A stretch of 64,000 bases of DNA from Hexactinellida sp. DTS-2022. Taxonomy: Eukaryota > Porifera > Hexactinellida. The notes under the pieces were generated by a model. That model had not been told where the DNA came from. It did no database searches and saw nothing but the letters and a program-made list of their open reading frames with translations. Made by a program: the position numbers and the translations under genes. Shown here in pieces: positions 44,501 to 53,647 of this stretch; position 1 is the stretch's first letter; every line of letters starts with the position of its first letter. The DNA is taken from positions 12,080,501-12,144,500 of the forward strand of contig JAPNXP010000001.1 of NCBI GenBank assembly GCA_028753945.1. Reading direction: 5' to 3'.

Positions 44501-45263
44501 CTATATATGAATTCCCGAATAGCTCTAATATCCTACAACTAATGTTTTCAACTAAAATCCACGCTTCCACTAAGTTACAATTTCGCCTGATTAGTCGAAT
44601 CCATTGCATTGACTCCATTAGACAGCAACTAAACTTTTTCGACTGGTCGTGGAGTTTGTCATCCACTAGCATGAACTCACCACTAACAAGCGGACACTCT
44701 AAGCTGAAAAATTTCATTGCATCTAACCATAGACTATTATTACAGTTTATGAATGACCAAAAATGGCTATCAGTCCTCCCTGTTTGGGGAGGAGGAGAAG
44801 CTATCTTAGACATGAGACCGTAAAGCTGGCAGTCATCGCAACCAGATGCCAATAAACCTAGCAAACTGTTATTCGTTACGTCTCGCTGTAAACTAGGAAA
44901 ACTGAAATCGATTTCATCCAAACTCCTCTTACTGAGTTCTATAGTGTCAGGATATGAGCTAGCAGATACTAACTGAGTACTGATATGCTCTACTGCCAAT
45001 CGGGATACATCATTGGTGATAGACTTACGCGTACTGATCATTTGCTTTACGAGATGCTGAAAGTTTCCTCTATTCAATCTCCATTTGGAGCTGAGAGAAT
45101 CGCGCTTAGTAGCCTTGTTTTTTCCAAAAAGAATAATTGATAATTTTCCCCAGACAGATTTTGGCTTATGTTTGTCTCCTTTGTTCAAAGCATCTCTTAC
45201 GCTATCGAAGCTTTCATAGCCGAGTTTCTGGAGAGCTTCCACGAATTGCTCTATTGAAGTCAT
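41526..45263 (-). CDS. OTU protease fused to a DDE-type transposase-like core
   Basis: A single 1245-residue frame; ATG at 45263 is followed by an acidic/basic N-terminus without known domain. The central part reads like an RNase-H-fold transposase: Asp595 (VLHLDATGS), the ALTVR...PLAEMISSGHTS block, Asp669 (VEIDFSWVLIHS), a LHLCSAHLMH Cys-His segment near 720, and Glu902 (AIVENWMRIVK). Lys/Arg-rich stretches follow (about 930-1020). The C-terminal 150 residues form an OTU cysteine protease: GDGNCYFSTISYL with the catalytic Asp/Cys (nt 41946-41960) and a late His in GNHYEP (nt 41561-41577). OTU proteins cleave ubiquitin chains. It could be a transposon's own protein or a domesticated gene. 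No TIR or TSD was found, and no intron. Confidence 0.78.
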   Translation of the reverse strand: MTSIEQFVEALQKLGYESFDSVRDALNKGDKHKPKSVWGKLSIILFGKNKATKRDSLSSKWRLNRGNFQHLVKQMISTRKSITNDVSRLAVEHISTQLVSASSYPDTIELSKRSLDEIDFSFPSLQRDVTNNSLLGLLASGCDDCQLYGLMSKIASPPPQTGRTDSHFWSFINCNNSLWLDAMKFFSLECPLVSGEFMLVDDKLHDQSKKFSCCLMESMQWIRLIRRNCNLVEAWILVENISCRILELFGNSYIAITVQQLDLFTSFILACRESSDTLSSFHESLCLKLHHTSSSSSNQQVPVLSSTDDPQPEIVITSNIPESKLLVPSEDDDSTLGNEIIVEQSMFSEEICGEFLLSGMEWKSITLIHGDSVVFSKDWTNLFSSKIEGNFVCVLSFQYKKVNKLSSRKQNSCFFRAKAVCKFKDCFEFTFVIKKELLECKIDENIIVEYVAYGTLSEQHFDNTTVHSRNLSHSHRLEVARGVADTSVNAYFYDQFDSVENTNLALNYGNLNKVRSSAVLRKAKFDLSSLQRYSNDNWTELISLQQYYRNSVIGLHVRGYIQSLSHNPFIVHMYTEDQIKILKLFKDTRIVLHLDATGSIVRKIEPSLKKVFYYALTVRHPTYSTSPIPLAEMISSGHTSAEISYFLHKWSLDAKKILGDLNISQVEIDFSWVLIHSSCSIFLKCDIDTYLYKCWNMVDVNSAVNETDFKVILHLCSAHLMHSIGFHINKKFKLQKEVRKLFLHSIGFIVRAVEMTSINNLFQSLCIVFMSSSLSAIVKTHTHLLETFISNDSVNSSETNEYLVEEHMDDNNIAIDNKDSKTYREKSPFGKHFVNIAKNCKSWINNNPGKNADPNPCYNPELIEYLLTFYLPILPLWSGIILGPISVADKNKTSIFSNAIVENWMRIVKLNILESKTNLRPGDLIQLLYPGIVSRLSAFQFAFHPRANKVFKGHKRVRNSLEEESVEEWSRKKKVYCGYLQPKSYEFQTFKKKKVEKKNKICKIKRKFVPRKCEKLSSLRTQTASKVMRVASIITDEEIVETGLIRYVLPSFRPPHTDWQISTCKKWKFHFREELPYSYNDIVDNEESLFSYSPNLTQYIIGDGNCYFSTISYLITGSQDFHAEFRELIIDNMLGDLSMSCNKYLRTKYVYTQGNYRNVQDWVNKTGMRKSGKWATDLELFATALLFNIDIWVFLGPLGTRWIGFSGNGSTFEELMKAPTPNGIYIRNIGNHYEPIISVKFENNS

Positions 45264-45455
45264 TACTAGATGAAATAATAATAATAATTTTAATTAATCA
45301 ATACATATATATATACTACTACAGTAGAACCTCGTTAGTACGAACACGGTTAATTAAGTCATTACTAGATGAAATAATAATAATTATTATAATTAATCAA
45401 TACATATATATATACTACTACAGTAGAACCTCGTTAGTACGAACACGGTTAATTA
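45262..45455. repeat. 97-bp tandem duplication at the gene start
   Basis: The block from AAGTCATTACTAGATGAAAT through the ATATATATACTACTACAGTA run to GAACACGGTTAATTAA occurs twice, near 45259-45355 and 45356-45440. The first copy overlaps the start codon of the minus-strand gene at 45263, so the second carries a displaced copy of that start region. Each copy holds the left end of a family-2 pogo-like MITE. Confidence 0.75.
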
Positions 45456-45570
45456 ATACGAATTTCCGGATAAGAACAGTTCCACAAAATCAGGTCCTTA
45501 CAATGGCGATTGAATGGGTATTACTCCGGTTAATACGAACTCCGGATAAAGCGAACAAATTTTTATTGTC
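45421..45570. mobile_element. pogo-like MITE family 2
   Basis: CAGTAGAACCTCGTTAGTAC, then TACGAATTTCCGGATAAG, GGGTATTACTCCGGTTAATA and CGGATAAAGCGAACAAATTT. The right TIR is lost. Confidence 0.65.
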
Positions 45571-46090
45571 CGTTGGTATCGACTGCATATAGTAATTATA
45601 TTAGTATTCGAGGCCGGCGGTATTTCCTTCCGCCGGACTTGGGCATCCAAAGCTTGAAGGCCACGTTATTGTAAATTAAATTTTAGATCTGATCATTCAA
45701 AATGTAGTGGTAAAAATATCGGTCTGGCCATGGCCTGCCCTGGTATTATTAAAATAAATAACAAAGTAGCTAAAAGGCAAATAAAATAAAAAAACTCACT
45801 TGAATTGGAAGAATCGACTTGGAGGAATAAAGAAGAGAGCAGAAAATAAATGAGAAGAAAATGGAGATGAGAAATATGCTGTAAAGTCAAAAAGATCTTT
45901 GAAAAAAAAGTGAAAAGTGTGTTTGAAAAAAATGAAATAAATTCGAAGAAAATCAAGTACACGTAGAAGAAAGGCAGTGTACCATTTATAGTGAGAAATC
46001 ATTGAATTATAAACAAAGGATATAATAAATTCTGATCAATAGTTATTAGACAACATATTCTACATTGTGGATATTGGATAGGTATTCAAA
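45571..46090. other. Non-coding spacer
   Basis: Contains a GC stem CCGGCGG/CCGCCGG with a 9-base loop at 45612-45634. Minus-strand frames at 45693-46002 are poly-purine/pyrimidine low complexity without domain signal. Confidence 0.4.
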
Positions 46091-46452
46091 TCATCATTGT
46101 AAGCCGATTTTAGAAAAATTTATGTTAATAATATTTTTTCAAAAATGAATATTTTGTTTTGAAATTTGCATGACAGGTTGTCATAGGTGAGATAGACATG
46201 TGATTAAAAGGAAAATTTGATTTGATGGATAATTTTTGAGTTATTATGGAAAAACCGAGGTCTAAATTTGAGCGAAAATTGCTGAGTCATCTTAAGGAAT
46301 TTTGACATTTTGGGATTATATATGGGTTGTCACAACTTTCATCTTCCCGCTGATGTGAAAATTTTTCACGTACAGCGTAAACTTTTTGAGTTATTAGCAT
46401 AAACGTGAGGTCTGCGAATCCGCCGATGAATCCGCCGCTAAGATAACACTCG
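46091..46452 (-). repeat. Inverted single copy of the 335-bp repeat
   Basis: Reverse complement of the element at 37685-38385. It begins at the CATCATTGTAAGCCGATTTT boundary and ends GAATCCGCCGCTAAGATAAC. Both loci have a TACTTAGTA-like sequence next to the GAGTGTTATC end, hinting at a target preference. Confidence 0.8.
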
Positions 46453-47449
46453 TGTACTTAGTAACAGAAGATATGCCGAATATTTAATTATTTATAAATC
46501 TGTGGATATTAATGTACAATAATTTGTTTATTGTGAAAGCGAACTTATTTGTAAATACATTTTCTCACGATCTAAATAACTTTATTTTGATTTCTACGTT
46601 TAATCCCAACGAATAATACGTTACGTAATACGAAAGGGAAAATTCACGTATTAGTATGCAACTTCGAATATACAAGCTTCGATAATATAATTATATAATT
46701 CTGTCTCTCTTGACTCCTCCGTTTATTGTAATTACACTAACATATCGGACACATTGGTTTATAAATATTGAGCAAAGTTGACTGAATTAAATTAAATTAG
46801 GCAGATTACGGAAAATTCGATACATGGATGGGTTTTATTCGAGTATCGAAATTAGCACACGACCTCTGTACTATTAGTAACATCAAGTTTGAAATAAAAT
46901 TGCAGCATTTTGCAACCTGTGCCTAAATCCGCCATTGAGCTTGTAGATATAACAGCAGAATCATAAAATACTATCTAACTCTGTTTATGCTTGCTACAAT
47001 ACTATTTGAGATACTGAATCGTACTAGTTAGCATACAGCACAAAAATGTCCAAAGGATTCTGATTTGAGGTGCATTTATTTAAAGCAAACGAAATAAGAA
47101 ATCCACAACGTATTCGCAAGTTTTATAATACACGTATCACGTATTACATGAAATTGCTACACGTATTACAAAACTTCTGTTATTAGTTACTATCGAATTT
47201 AGGTATATGCGGGTGGAAAATAATCAATAAAAATAATTTATTTATTATGACAGCTAGCATATTTTGCATTAAATTTAGAAAATTATTAACCTTCGCATCC
47301 AATAATATAGCTTAAATGTACAGCTGTTCTACGTTTGATAATACGTTTTATAATTTATACACAATGGAGAATTCACGAATTATATTACAACTTAGGAATA
47401 TTTTATTGGCATAAAAGTTATAAAATTACAGCTACAGTGATTAGCAGAC
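46453..47449. other. AT-rich upstream region of the NHL gene
   Basis: No coding signal. It has recurring CACGTATTA / AATACG words (46615-47180) without a regular period. Confidence 0.35.
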
Positions 47450-48757
47450 ATGGCGACACGTGTAATAACAGGAGAAGAGCTGCTGTGTATTGACAAGTTG
47501 GAGAGAGAGCTAGCGGCTCTGGTTAGCCACGTGCAGGAAGAGAAAGAGAGAGTGAGTAGTGACTTCCTACAGCTACACTCTCTGCTAGCAGCGAAAGAAC
47601 TCAGTCTGCTGCAAGAGATGGATGGAATAATTGTACGATCGAGACACGAGTTAGAGGAGAAGATACAGATCCTCAAGGAACTGGACACAGCCAGAGAATC
47701 AACAGAGAGAGATTTGAGAGATAACAAACTGAGAGATGTGCTCGAGAAGAATCTCCGTACGCTGGAAGATAGGATCGGAGAGGAGGTATCAAGGGGTGTG
47801 AGTGTGGGGTGGGTAGAGTTGAATTGGAAGAAGGAACAGCTGGAAATCTCAGTAATTGAGGTGTGTAAGGTTGTTACTCTGAAGTAGAGACCTTCCAGGA
47901 CAGAGAAATATTCTCTGAAATTGAATCTTGTCTGGTCCCGTGAAGGGACAGGGCGTAGTGAGATTCAGCATCCAATGCAAATAGCAATTGACAACATAAC
48001 ACAGAATATTTTCGTTGTTGATAACGTTGCAAGTATGATTTGTGTCTTCAATGAGAAAGGTATTCCTCTCTACGAGATACTGACTGCTGCATCTCCTATT
48101 GGAATAGCTCTAGCAAAAAATCACATTTTTGTATCAGCTGGTAATCAACTCTTGAAGATAAGAAAATCTAACAATTCGACAATTAAGTCTGCTGAAACAA
48201 AGAAAATTGTATGGGGAATTGACATAGACAAATACAGTGATATTTACGGATGTGAATTTTACAATAATTCTGTTGTTGTATACAATAAAGATCTTATGTT
48301 CCTTAGCAGAATCAATCTAAAAACTTCTCAAATTGAACCAAACACATGCGCTCCAAGCATCAAACTTTACGATGACAATATGTACATCGTGTTTGGTGAA
48401 TACCCTCCTTACCATCTACAAATATTCTCCCTAGAAGGAAAGCTGCTGAAGTGTTTGATACAAAAAAGTGAGATTAATTTGTGTTATTTCTTCTCAATAG
48501 ATCAATTGGGGAATATTATAATAGCCGACTGGGTTGGAAATCAAATAAAGATATTTACCAATGAAGGAGAAGTAATTAATACCATAAATAATGATATGCT
48601 ATCTGAAGATCAGAAGTTTGATCGTCCAAGAGGAGTAGCAATCGACAAGAACAATAGGATTATTGTAATACATGAAAACAAAAAGTCTATTAGCTTTCTG
48701 AGTTCAGGAGCGGATCCAAAAGATGTTTGTAGCCACATTGCGCGTAATTTCTCCTGA
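47450..48757 (+). pseudogene. Coiled-coil NHL-repeat protein with one in-frame UAG
   Basis: One continuous frame of 436 codons from ATG 47450 to TGA 48757, broken only by TAG at 47885-47887. Residues 1-145 form a coiled coil (ELAALVSHVQEEKERV, LEEKIQILKEL). After the stop the same frame continues into NHL repeats: HPMQIAIDNITQNIFVVDN, SEIQ context, NIIIADWVGNQIKIFTNEG and FDRPRGVAIDKNNRIIVIHE. No RING/B-box. Either a recent nonsense pseudogene, readthrough, or an assembly error; the rest of the frame is under visible constraint. Paralogous with 18080-18989 and 53648-56370. Confidence 0.75.
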
Positions 48758-49698
48758 AGGGATAGGTTCGCTGGAAACCGGTCTCTCTCCCGTGTCTCGA
48801 ATCTTTTGGAAAAGTAACATTATCAACAATTTTTTTTTAGGCGTACTAGGATTCTAGCCCAATTGATTATCCGAATTGATTATCCCACTTGATTATGACG
48901 CTGTTTACGACAATTTCCTTAGTCATCATTACAGTATATTCTCTCTAATGGGTAAAAGGACCCAGGTGGACTATTAGAGAACATTGACTACTACTAAATA
49001 ATTTAGCCTTAAGTAACATCAAATATACATAATATACTAACATACGGTATAGTTAAAGTACAGTAGAACTCGGTTAAGACGTACCACCCTGCTGGGAAAC
49101 AAGAAAAAGTACTAACTAACCGAGGTACGTCTTATCCGTATACATAATCCACAAGTCGAAATACTGACTTGTTCAATGGTATGAATACGATGTAAGGTAT
49201 TCAAGTCTTTAACATATGTACATAACGATAAGATTAAAGTATTTAGTTGTCAGCTACTCACTTAAACCAAATACTAACTGAGTTCTACTGATAGAGTACT
49301 TATTAACCGATTTAAAATACATATATTTTATTTACTTGGGAATAGAAATTGATACGTATTATCTGAGTACGTATTAACCGAATCATTTATAATGGATCAG
49401 ATAGGAGGAAAAATCGGTATGTAGTATCCGAAAGTACATCTTAACCCTACTTCATGTAGTTGCAGGAACAGAGCACTGTCATGTTCATTTAGTAGAAACT
49501 GCTAATCCGACCCTCTAATTATATACTGTAAATAGCAATAGAGAATACAGTGAACTCCCGTTAATGCCGTTATAACCAATACACTCGAATATAATAATAA
49601 CTTATAAGTTATCACATAGCCCATATCATGAATTTTATTTGATATTGGAACTACAGTATAACCTGCATAATCCGACCATATATATACCGGAATTCAGC
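48758..49698. other. MITE-rich spacer
   Basis: The TATTCTCTCTAATGG / GACTATTAGAGAACA pair at 48937-48985 is related to 20945-20999. CAGTAGAACTCGGTTAAGAC at about 49061 starts a CAGTA-type repeat running to about 49450. ACAGTATAACCTGCATAATC at about 49649 starts another that is interrupted by the element at 49699. Confidence 0.5.
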
Positions 49699-49824
49699 CA
49701 TAGGCGCAAACTTTTGACCTGTAGGCAAAAGTGCCGTGGTGACTTCAATACAAAGTACAGGTGGACCTTGCACCACCAGCACTTCTATCGCTGAGCACCT
49801 GCACAACCGTACTTTGCGCCTATG
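49699..49824. mobile_element. 126-bp hAT-like MITE nested in a CAGTA repeat, 8-bp TSD
   Basis: Perfect 12-bp ends CATAGGCGCAAA / TTTGCGCCTATG. The direct repeat AATTCAGC flanks it at 49691-49698 and 49825-49832. Confidence 0.85.
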
Positions 49825-49894
49825 AATTCAGCAGAACCGAGACTTTTCTTTATCCCAATGAGCGTCGGACTATGCATTAGAACCTGCATAATCC

Positions 49895-50037
49895 GACAAT
49901 TTGGCAAGTACGAACACCAGGGGACCGTCGAAATATGTTCGCCTTATCCGGAATTGGCATTAATTTACCAATATCAGTTGTATTGAAAAGGCCTTGAAGG
50001 GGACTGAAATAGTGTTCGTACTAACGAGGTTATACTG
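49895..50037. mobile_element. pogo-like MITE family 2 (inverted)
   Basis: The right end is GTTCGTACTAACGAGGTTAT then ACTG|TA. Inside are TTCGCCTTATCCGGAATT and the AGGGGACTGAAATAGTG block shared with 31990-32000 in reverse. Confidence 0.65.
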
Positions 50038-50127
50038 TACAAGTATTTCTACAATATATGATAATTAGTAGGGACACCAGGGGACAGTAGAAAAAGTTAT
50101 TATTTGAATTTATTTCCCAAATACATA

Positions 50128-50241
50128 CAGTCAACTCCCGTTATAACGAAGTGCTCGGGACTGTAGTTTCATTTTGTTATAAGAGGAGTTTGTTATAAGA
50201 GTTAGTTATAAGCGGTGTTCGTTATAAGCGGAGTTCGATCT
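50128..50241. mobile_element. pogo-like MITE family 3 (partial)
   Basis: CAGTCAACTCCCGTTATAAC after TA, then repeated GTTATAAGCGGNGTTCG words. The right end is missing. Confidence 0.6.
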
Positions 50242-50977
50242 TAAAAGAATACTGTATTACAGAACTAAGTATACGAATAGTCACAGTGGAACATCGATTT
50301 AGTATTGTCGACTGGAAATCCCAATTCATTACTAACTCGATGGTTTAATATATTATGCTAAATACATGTCAAAATAACTAGAATAGGAAACTATTAGTTG
50401 AACTGTTCAGTAGAGAACTATTTTTCTGCAAATTTTCCCTAATAATTTTTGAATCCCACACTGCTGGAGGTTCGTCTGTTGTATACAATTGATTACAATT
50501 TGTGTTTGACCAATTTTTAACAAGTCATTTTTAACAAGTCACGCTGCTTATTAGCGTCAGGAGACTCTGCCATTATATAATATACAATATATAATCTAGA
50601 CATTACAAAATCGATGTAAAAATATATGGTAAAGTTTTCTGGGATTGGAAAAACATTACTAAATCGGTGTATCACTAAATCGAAAGCCACAAAATCGATG
50701 TTCTTTACACTATATTTGGTAGACGGGACACGGGACACGGGATAGGAAAATAATTTACTATATCGATGTCATTACTAAATCGAACGTTACAAATCGATGT
50801 TACACTGTACTGTATGTACCTTAGTATGTACTCCATATCCTGTCAACTGTAATGCTGTATACATAGGAAGTTCAGATATTTATTTCTTCTGCCTTTTAGG
50901 AAACTGCTCTTTCAGCTTTCAGAATCTCTTCGTAAATTAAATAGTTCTCCATTCAAGAACTGCTAGGGAAATACATA
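50242..50977. other. Non-coding spacer
   Basis: Repeated words such as ATTACTAAATCGA and ACAAAATCGATGT (50285-50800) suggest another degraded TIR repeat. No gene. Confidence 0.35.
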
Positions 50978-51161
50978 CAGGAAATTCTCGTTATAACGAA
51001 GTGCTTGGGACCTGTAAATGCCTTCGTTATTGATATCCGGATATTCGTTATAAGCGGATAATAATTAATGAATTAAGTGCTATGCCTATGGGGGGAAATA
51101 TCCATTTCGTTATAAGCGGTTATTTTGTAAAATCCGACTTGGTTATAACGGGAGTTTACTG
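50978..51161. mobile_element. 184-bp pogo-like MITE family 3
   Basis: The left end CAGGAAATTCTCGTTATAAC matches the reverse complement of the right end (CAGTAAACTCCCGTTATAAC). Flanked by TA on both sides (50976-50977, 51162-51163). Confidence 0.8.
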
Positions 51162-51562
51162 TAGTTATTCAATACTAAAACATTTGGTAGACAAAGTTGA
51201 ATTATAGGTGTCAATATGTTTCAGAATTAAAGTACGTTAATAGTTCATTAGAGCCCATATGGCAAAATTGTGAAAATAATAATTTTTAAATACGGAGTAA
51301 GGTTGCTTAGCAACGCTTTGATTTATGATATTCTGAGGCTCCACAAAGTGGAATCCTATGGGTCAGTTTTATTCTGTACTATTCTGTAAGAATACTTAGT
51401 TAGATTAGTGGAACTTAAACTTGAAAAACAAATCGAATACATAACTAGTACAACAGCAATAAAATAGAAACCGCGCTTAAAATTTGGGTACAAGATACTC
51501 AAATAACATTAAACCCAAGAGCTTGACAATTAATATATTAACAAATTGAATCAATTAATTAT
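51162..51562. other. Non-coding spacer
   Basis: Nothing recognised except a GTTGCTTAGCAAC inverted 13-mer at about 51303, which resembles an RFX X-box but has no adjacent gene. Confidence 0.3.
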
Positions 51563-51795
51563 TTAATAGAAAATATGCAAGCAAACATAGTATAAGAAGA
51601 AGCACAAACAATCTTGTTGTTGTCTGTCACTGTTATTCCTTCTGGCTTTATATTCCTATCTTCTTTCTTCGTTTTTCCCAGTATGTGTAGCAGTCTAGCA
51701 GAGCTCCTTCTCGAGAGAATACTTTAATGGACCTAGCTACTGAGTCGCTAATGAGGATATCTGCTGTTTGTCGAAACAGAAGAAGTATCCTCTTT
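51563..51795 (-). pseudogene. NHL-protein 3' fragment (inverted copy)
   Basis: The minus strand matches the last 75 codons of the NHL pseudogene at 53648-56370: GYFFCFDKQQ, then (after a one-base shift) ISDSVARSIKVFSREGALL, and the same AACAGTGACAGACAACAACA before the stop at 51563-51565. A one-base loss in CAGCAGATATCC breaks the frame. The fragment stops abruptly at about 51795, 25 bp from the MULE TSD at 51821. Confidence 0.75.
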
Positions 51796-51922
51796 GAATG
51801 GAAAGTTTTGATTATTAAGAATTGCAACTGGGAGCCGCACATTGCGTACATCACATTTGCGTACAATGTTTGTCATTTACAGTTGCGTACATGATACTTG
51901 CGTACAAAAGAAATATACAATA

Positions 51923-52023
51923 CAGTGGAGCCTCCCATAACGGACACTCCAAATAGCGGACAACCTCTAAATAACGGACAACGGTTCCGGTCCCAAAGTG
52001 TCCGTTGTTCAGAGGCTCTACTG
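51923..52023. mobile_element. 101-bp pogo-like MITE family 4 inside the MULE
   Basis: The ends are CAGTGGAGCCTCCCATAACG and CAGTAGAGCCTCTGAACAAC (reverse complement). TA on both sides (51921-51922, 52024-52025). GGACAACCTCTAAATAACGG is repeated internally. Confidence 0.8.
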
Positions 52024-52117
52024 TATACGTATACTAACTAGTTCATTAAGTTGTGAAAAGTATACAAACTAATATATAAAAGGAATTAGCTAAGCACCAA
52101 TTTCGAACAATAAAAAA

Positions 52118-53158
52118 ATGGCTACTAATGTTGATACAACCTTCAGCATTGTCAAATCCTCCAAGGGTACTGACAAATTATCCCACGACGGGTACTTATA
52201 TATTTTCCATCGGGGGACTTCGAAAAAGGAATGGAGGTGTGACGTAAGAGGTAAAGCAAGAATACACTCCGTTAATGAGACAATCATCAAGAAGTCTGGG
52301 GAACATTCTCATCCACAGGAATACGGTAAAGATGAGGTAACAGTCATGAAAGATTTAATGAGGAAGCGAGCGAGAGAAACAAACGACAATCCTCACGTTG
52401 CGATAGGAGAGTTGACCAGTGTATTGTCTAAACCTGCGAAGTCTTTGCTTCCAAATCAACACGCCCTGAAGACGATGTATAAGAGGCAACGTATTGCTCC
52501 GCCTAATCCAGCATCTCTTAGACGCTGAAAACATCAAGACATTTTCTAACAGGAACTTTCTATTCTACATGTCAAGCATCTGGCTAGCCGATGGGACATT
52601 CAAAACAGTCCCTACTCTCTTTTGCCAACTATACACAATCCATTGTCTCGTTGGAGGACCCAATCCTTTTGAAAATGGTCATTTGTTACCATGTGTATAC
52701 GCGCTACTGCCAAACAAATCGATCTCAACATATACTAAAATGTGGACAATAATCCGTGAATCATGCCCTAATTCTCAACCGCACTATCTTTTTGTCGAGG
52801 CCTTCTAAGCTTGAATGGGGAAAGGAATCCTCCTCTCTTTCCTATATCCCTTTGGAACAATTTTCATCTTGTTCCACAAGGATTGCCGAGAAGTACAAAC
52901 TTATTAGAAGCATGGCATCGTGGATTTCTAAGCACATGTGGTTATCACCACCCTACTGTTTGGAAATTTATACGTTGCCTTAAAACAGAACAGGGTAATG
53001 TCTTGTTAAAACAATTGAAATTTACCCATGCTGAAGACCCCAAAAAAACGAAAAAATCGATTGATAATGAAAAGGCAATTATAACCTTAGTAAATTCATT
53101 TTATCACAGGCCTGTATTAATGTTCTTAAGAGGGCTTGCTTTTAGAACCATATTTTAA
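52118..53158 (+). pseudogene. MULE transposase remnant with FLYWCH zinc finger
   Basis: ATG at 52118 opens 136 codons containing a FLYWCH-type finger (DGYLYIFHRG, EWRCDVRG, then GEHSHP). After a frameshift a second frame reads IKTFSNRNFLFYMSSIWLAD and GTFKTVPTLFCQLYTIHCLV, the MULE core with the first catalytic Asp, then LPNKSISTYTKMWTIIRESC. The region that should hold the second Asp, the CxxH and the Glu is deleted. A third frame gives the C-terminal part (PPLFPISLWNNFHLVPQGLP, LEAWHRGFLSTCGYHHPTVW, a LKTEQGN block). It cannot encode an active enzyme. Confidence 0.82.
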
Positions 53159-53647
53159 TAAATTATTTCCTATAATTATTATGCTTGTTTTTTCTGTTAT
53201 ACTCATTAAATTTTCATTCCTGTTTTTAAATTAATTAGATAAATCAATGTGAATAGTCTACAAATAATAATGTATTGTACGCAAGTGAGATGTACGCAAA
53301 TGTGTATGACAAACTTTGTACTCAAATGTAATGTACGCAAGTGTGATGTACGCAAATGTGCTAGACCCATTGCAACTATACACATTCCATCAAACTGCAA
53401 CTATACACTTTCTATAAACTGGAACAAACAACATAGTTGTGTCTCGAGTATGGGAACTTTCTGTTCCGTGAGAGAACTTTGTTCCATAAAACAGATATTC
53501 TTTCACGATTCTGCTTATTAGCCGCAAATGTTGTCAGAGTATATTCTGTTACACACGGGACTATAAGTAATGCTACTGTCTCTGCTCATACAATTATACA
53601 CATAGCAACCTAACAGTCTACGTAACTAACCTAACTACAGAGCACAA

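Larger units (their letters stand above)
51830..53368 (+). mobile_element. MULE (FLYWCH type) with 9-bp TSD
   Basis: Perfect 9-bp direct repeats ATTGCAACT at 51821-51829 and 53369-53377. The ends GGGAGCCGCACATTGCGTAC and GGGTCTAGCACATTTGCGTA (reverse complement of the right) lead into several (T)TTGCGTACA subterminal repeats in each arm. Length is 1539 bp, containing a decayed transposase gene and, at 51923-52023, a nested TA-flanked MITE. Confidence 0.9.

Noticed and set aside
45612-45634. GC hairpin resembling a bacterial terminator
   Set aside because: Eukaryotic context, no adjacent gene end in a meaningful orientation.
45693-46002. Two hydrophobic minus-strand frames
   Set aside because: Phe/Leu/Ser-rich translation of an A/G-rich low-complexity stretch.
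47861-47887. A 27-nt GT...TAG segment that would remove the UAG in frame if spliced
   Set aside because: Far below the shortest introns known in animals; also removes conserved-looking linker sequence.
51303-51315. GTTGCTTAGCAAC as an RFX X-box
   Set aside because: No gene start within reach and a 13-bp inverted motif is expected by chance in repeat-rich DNA.
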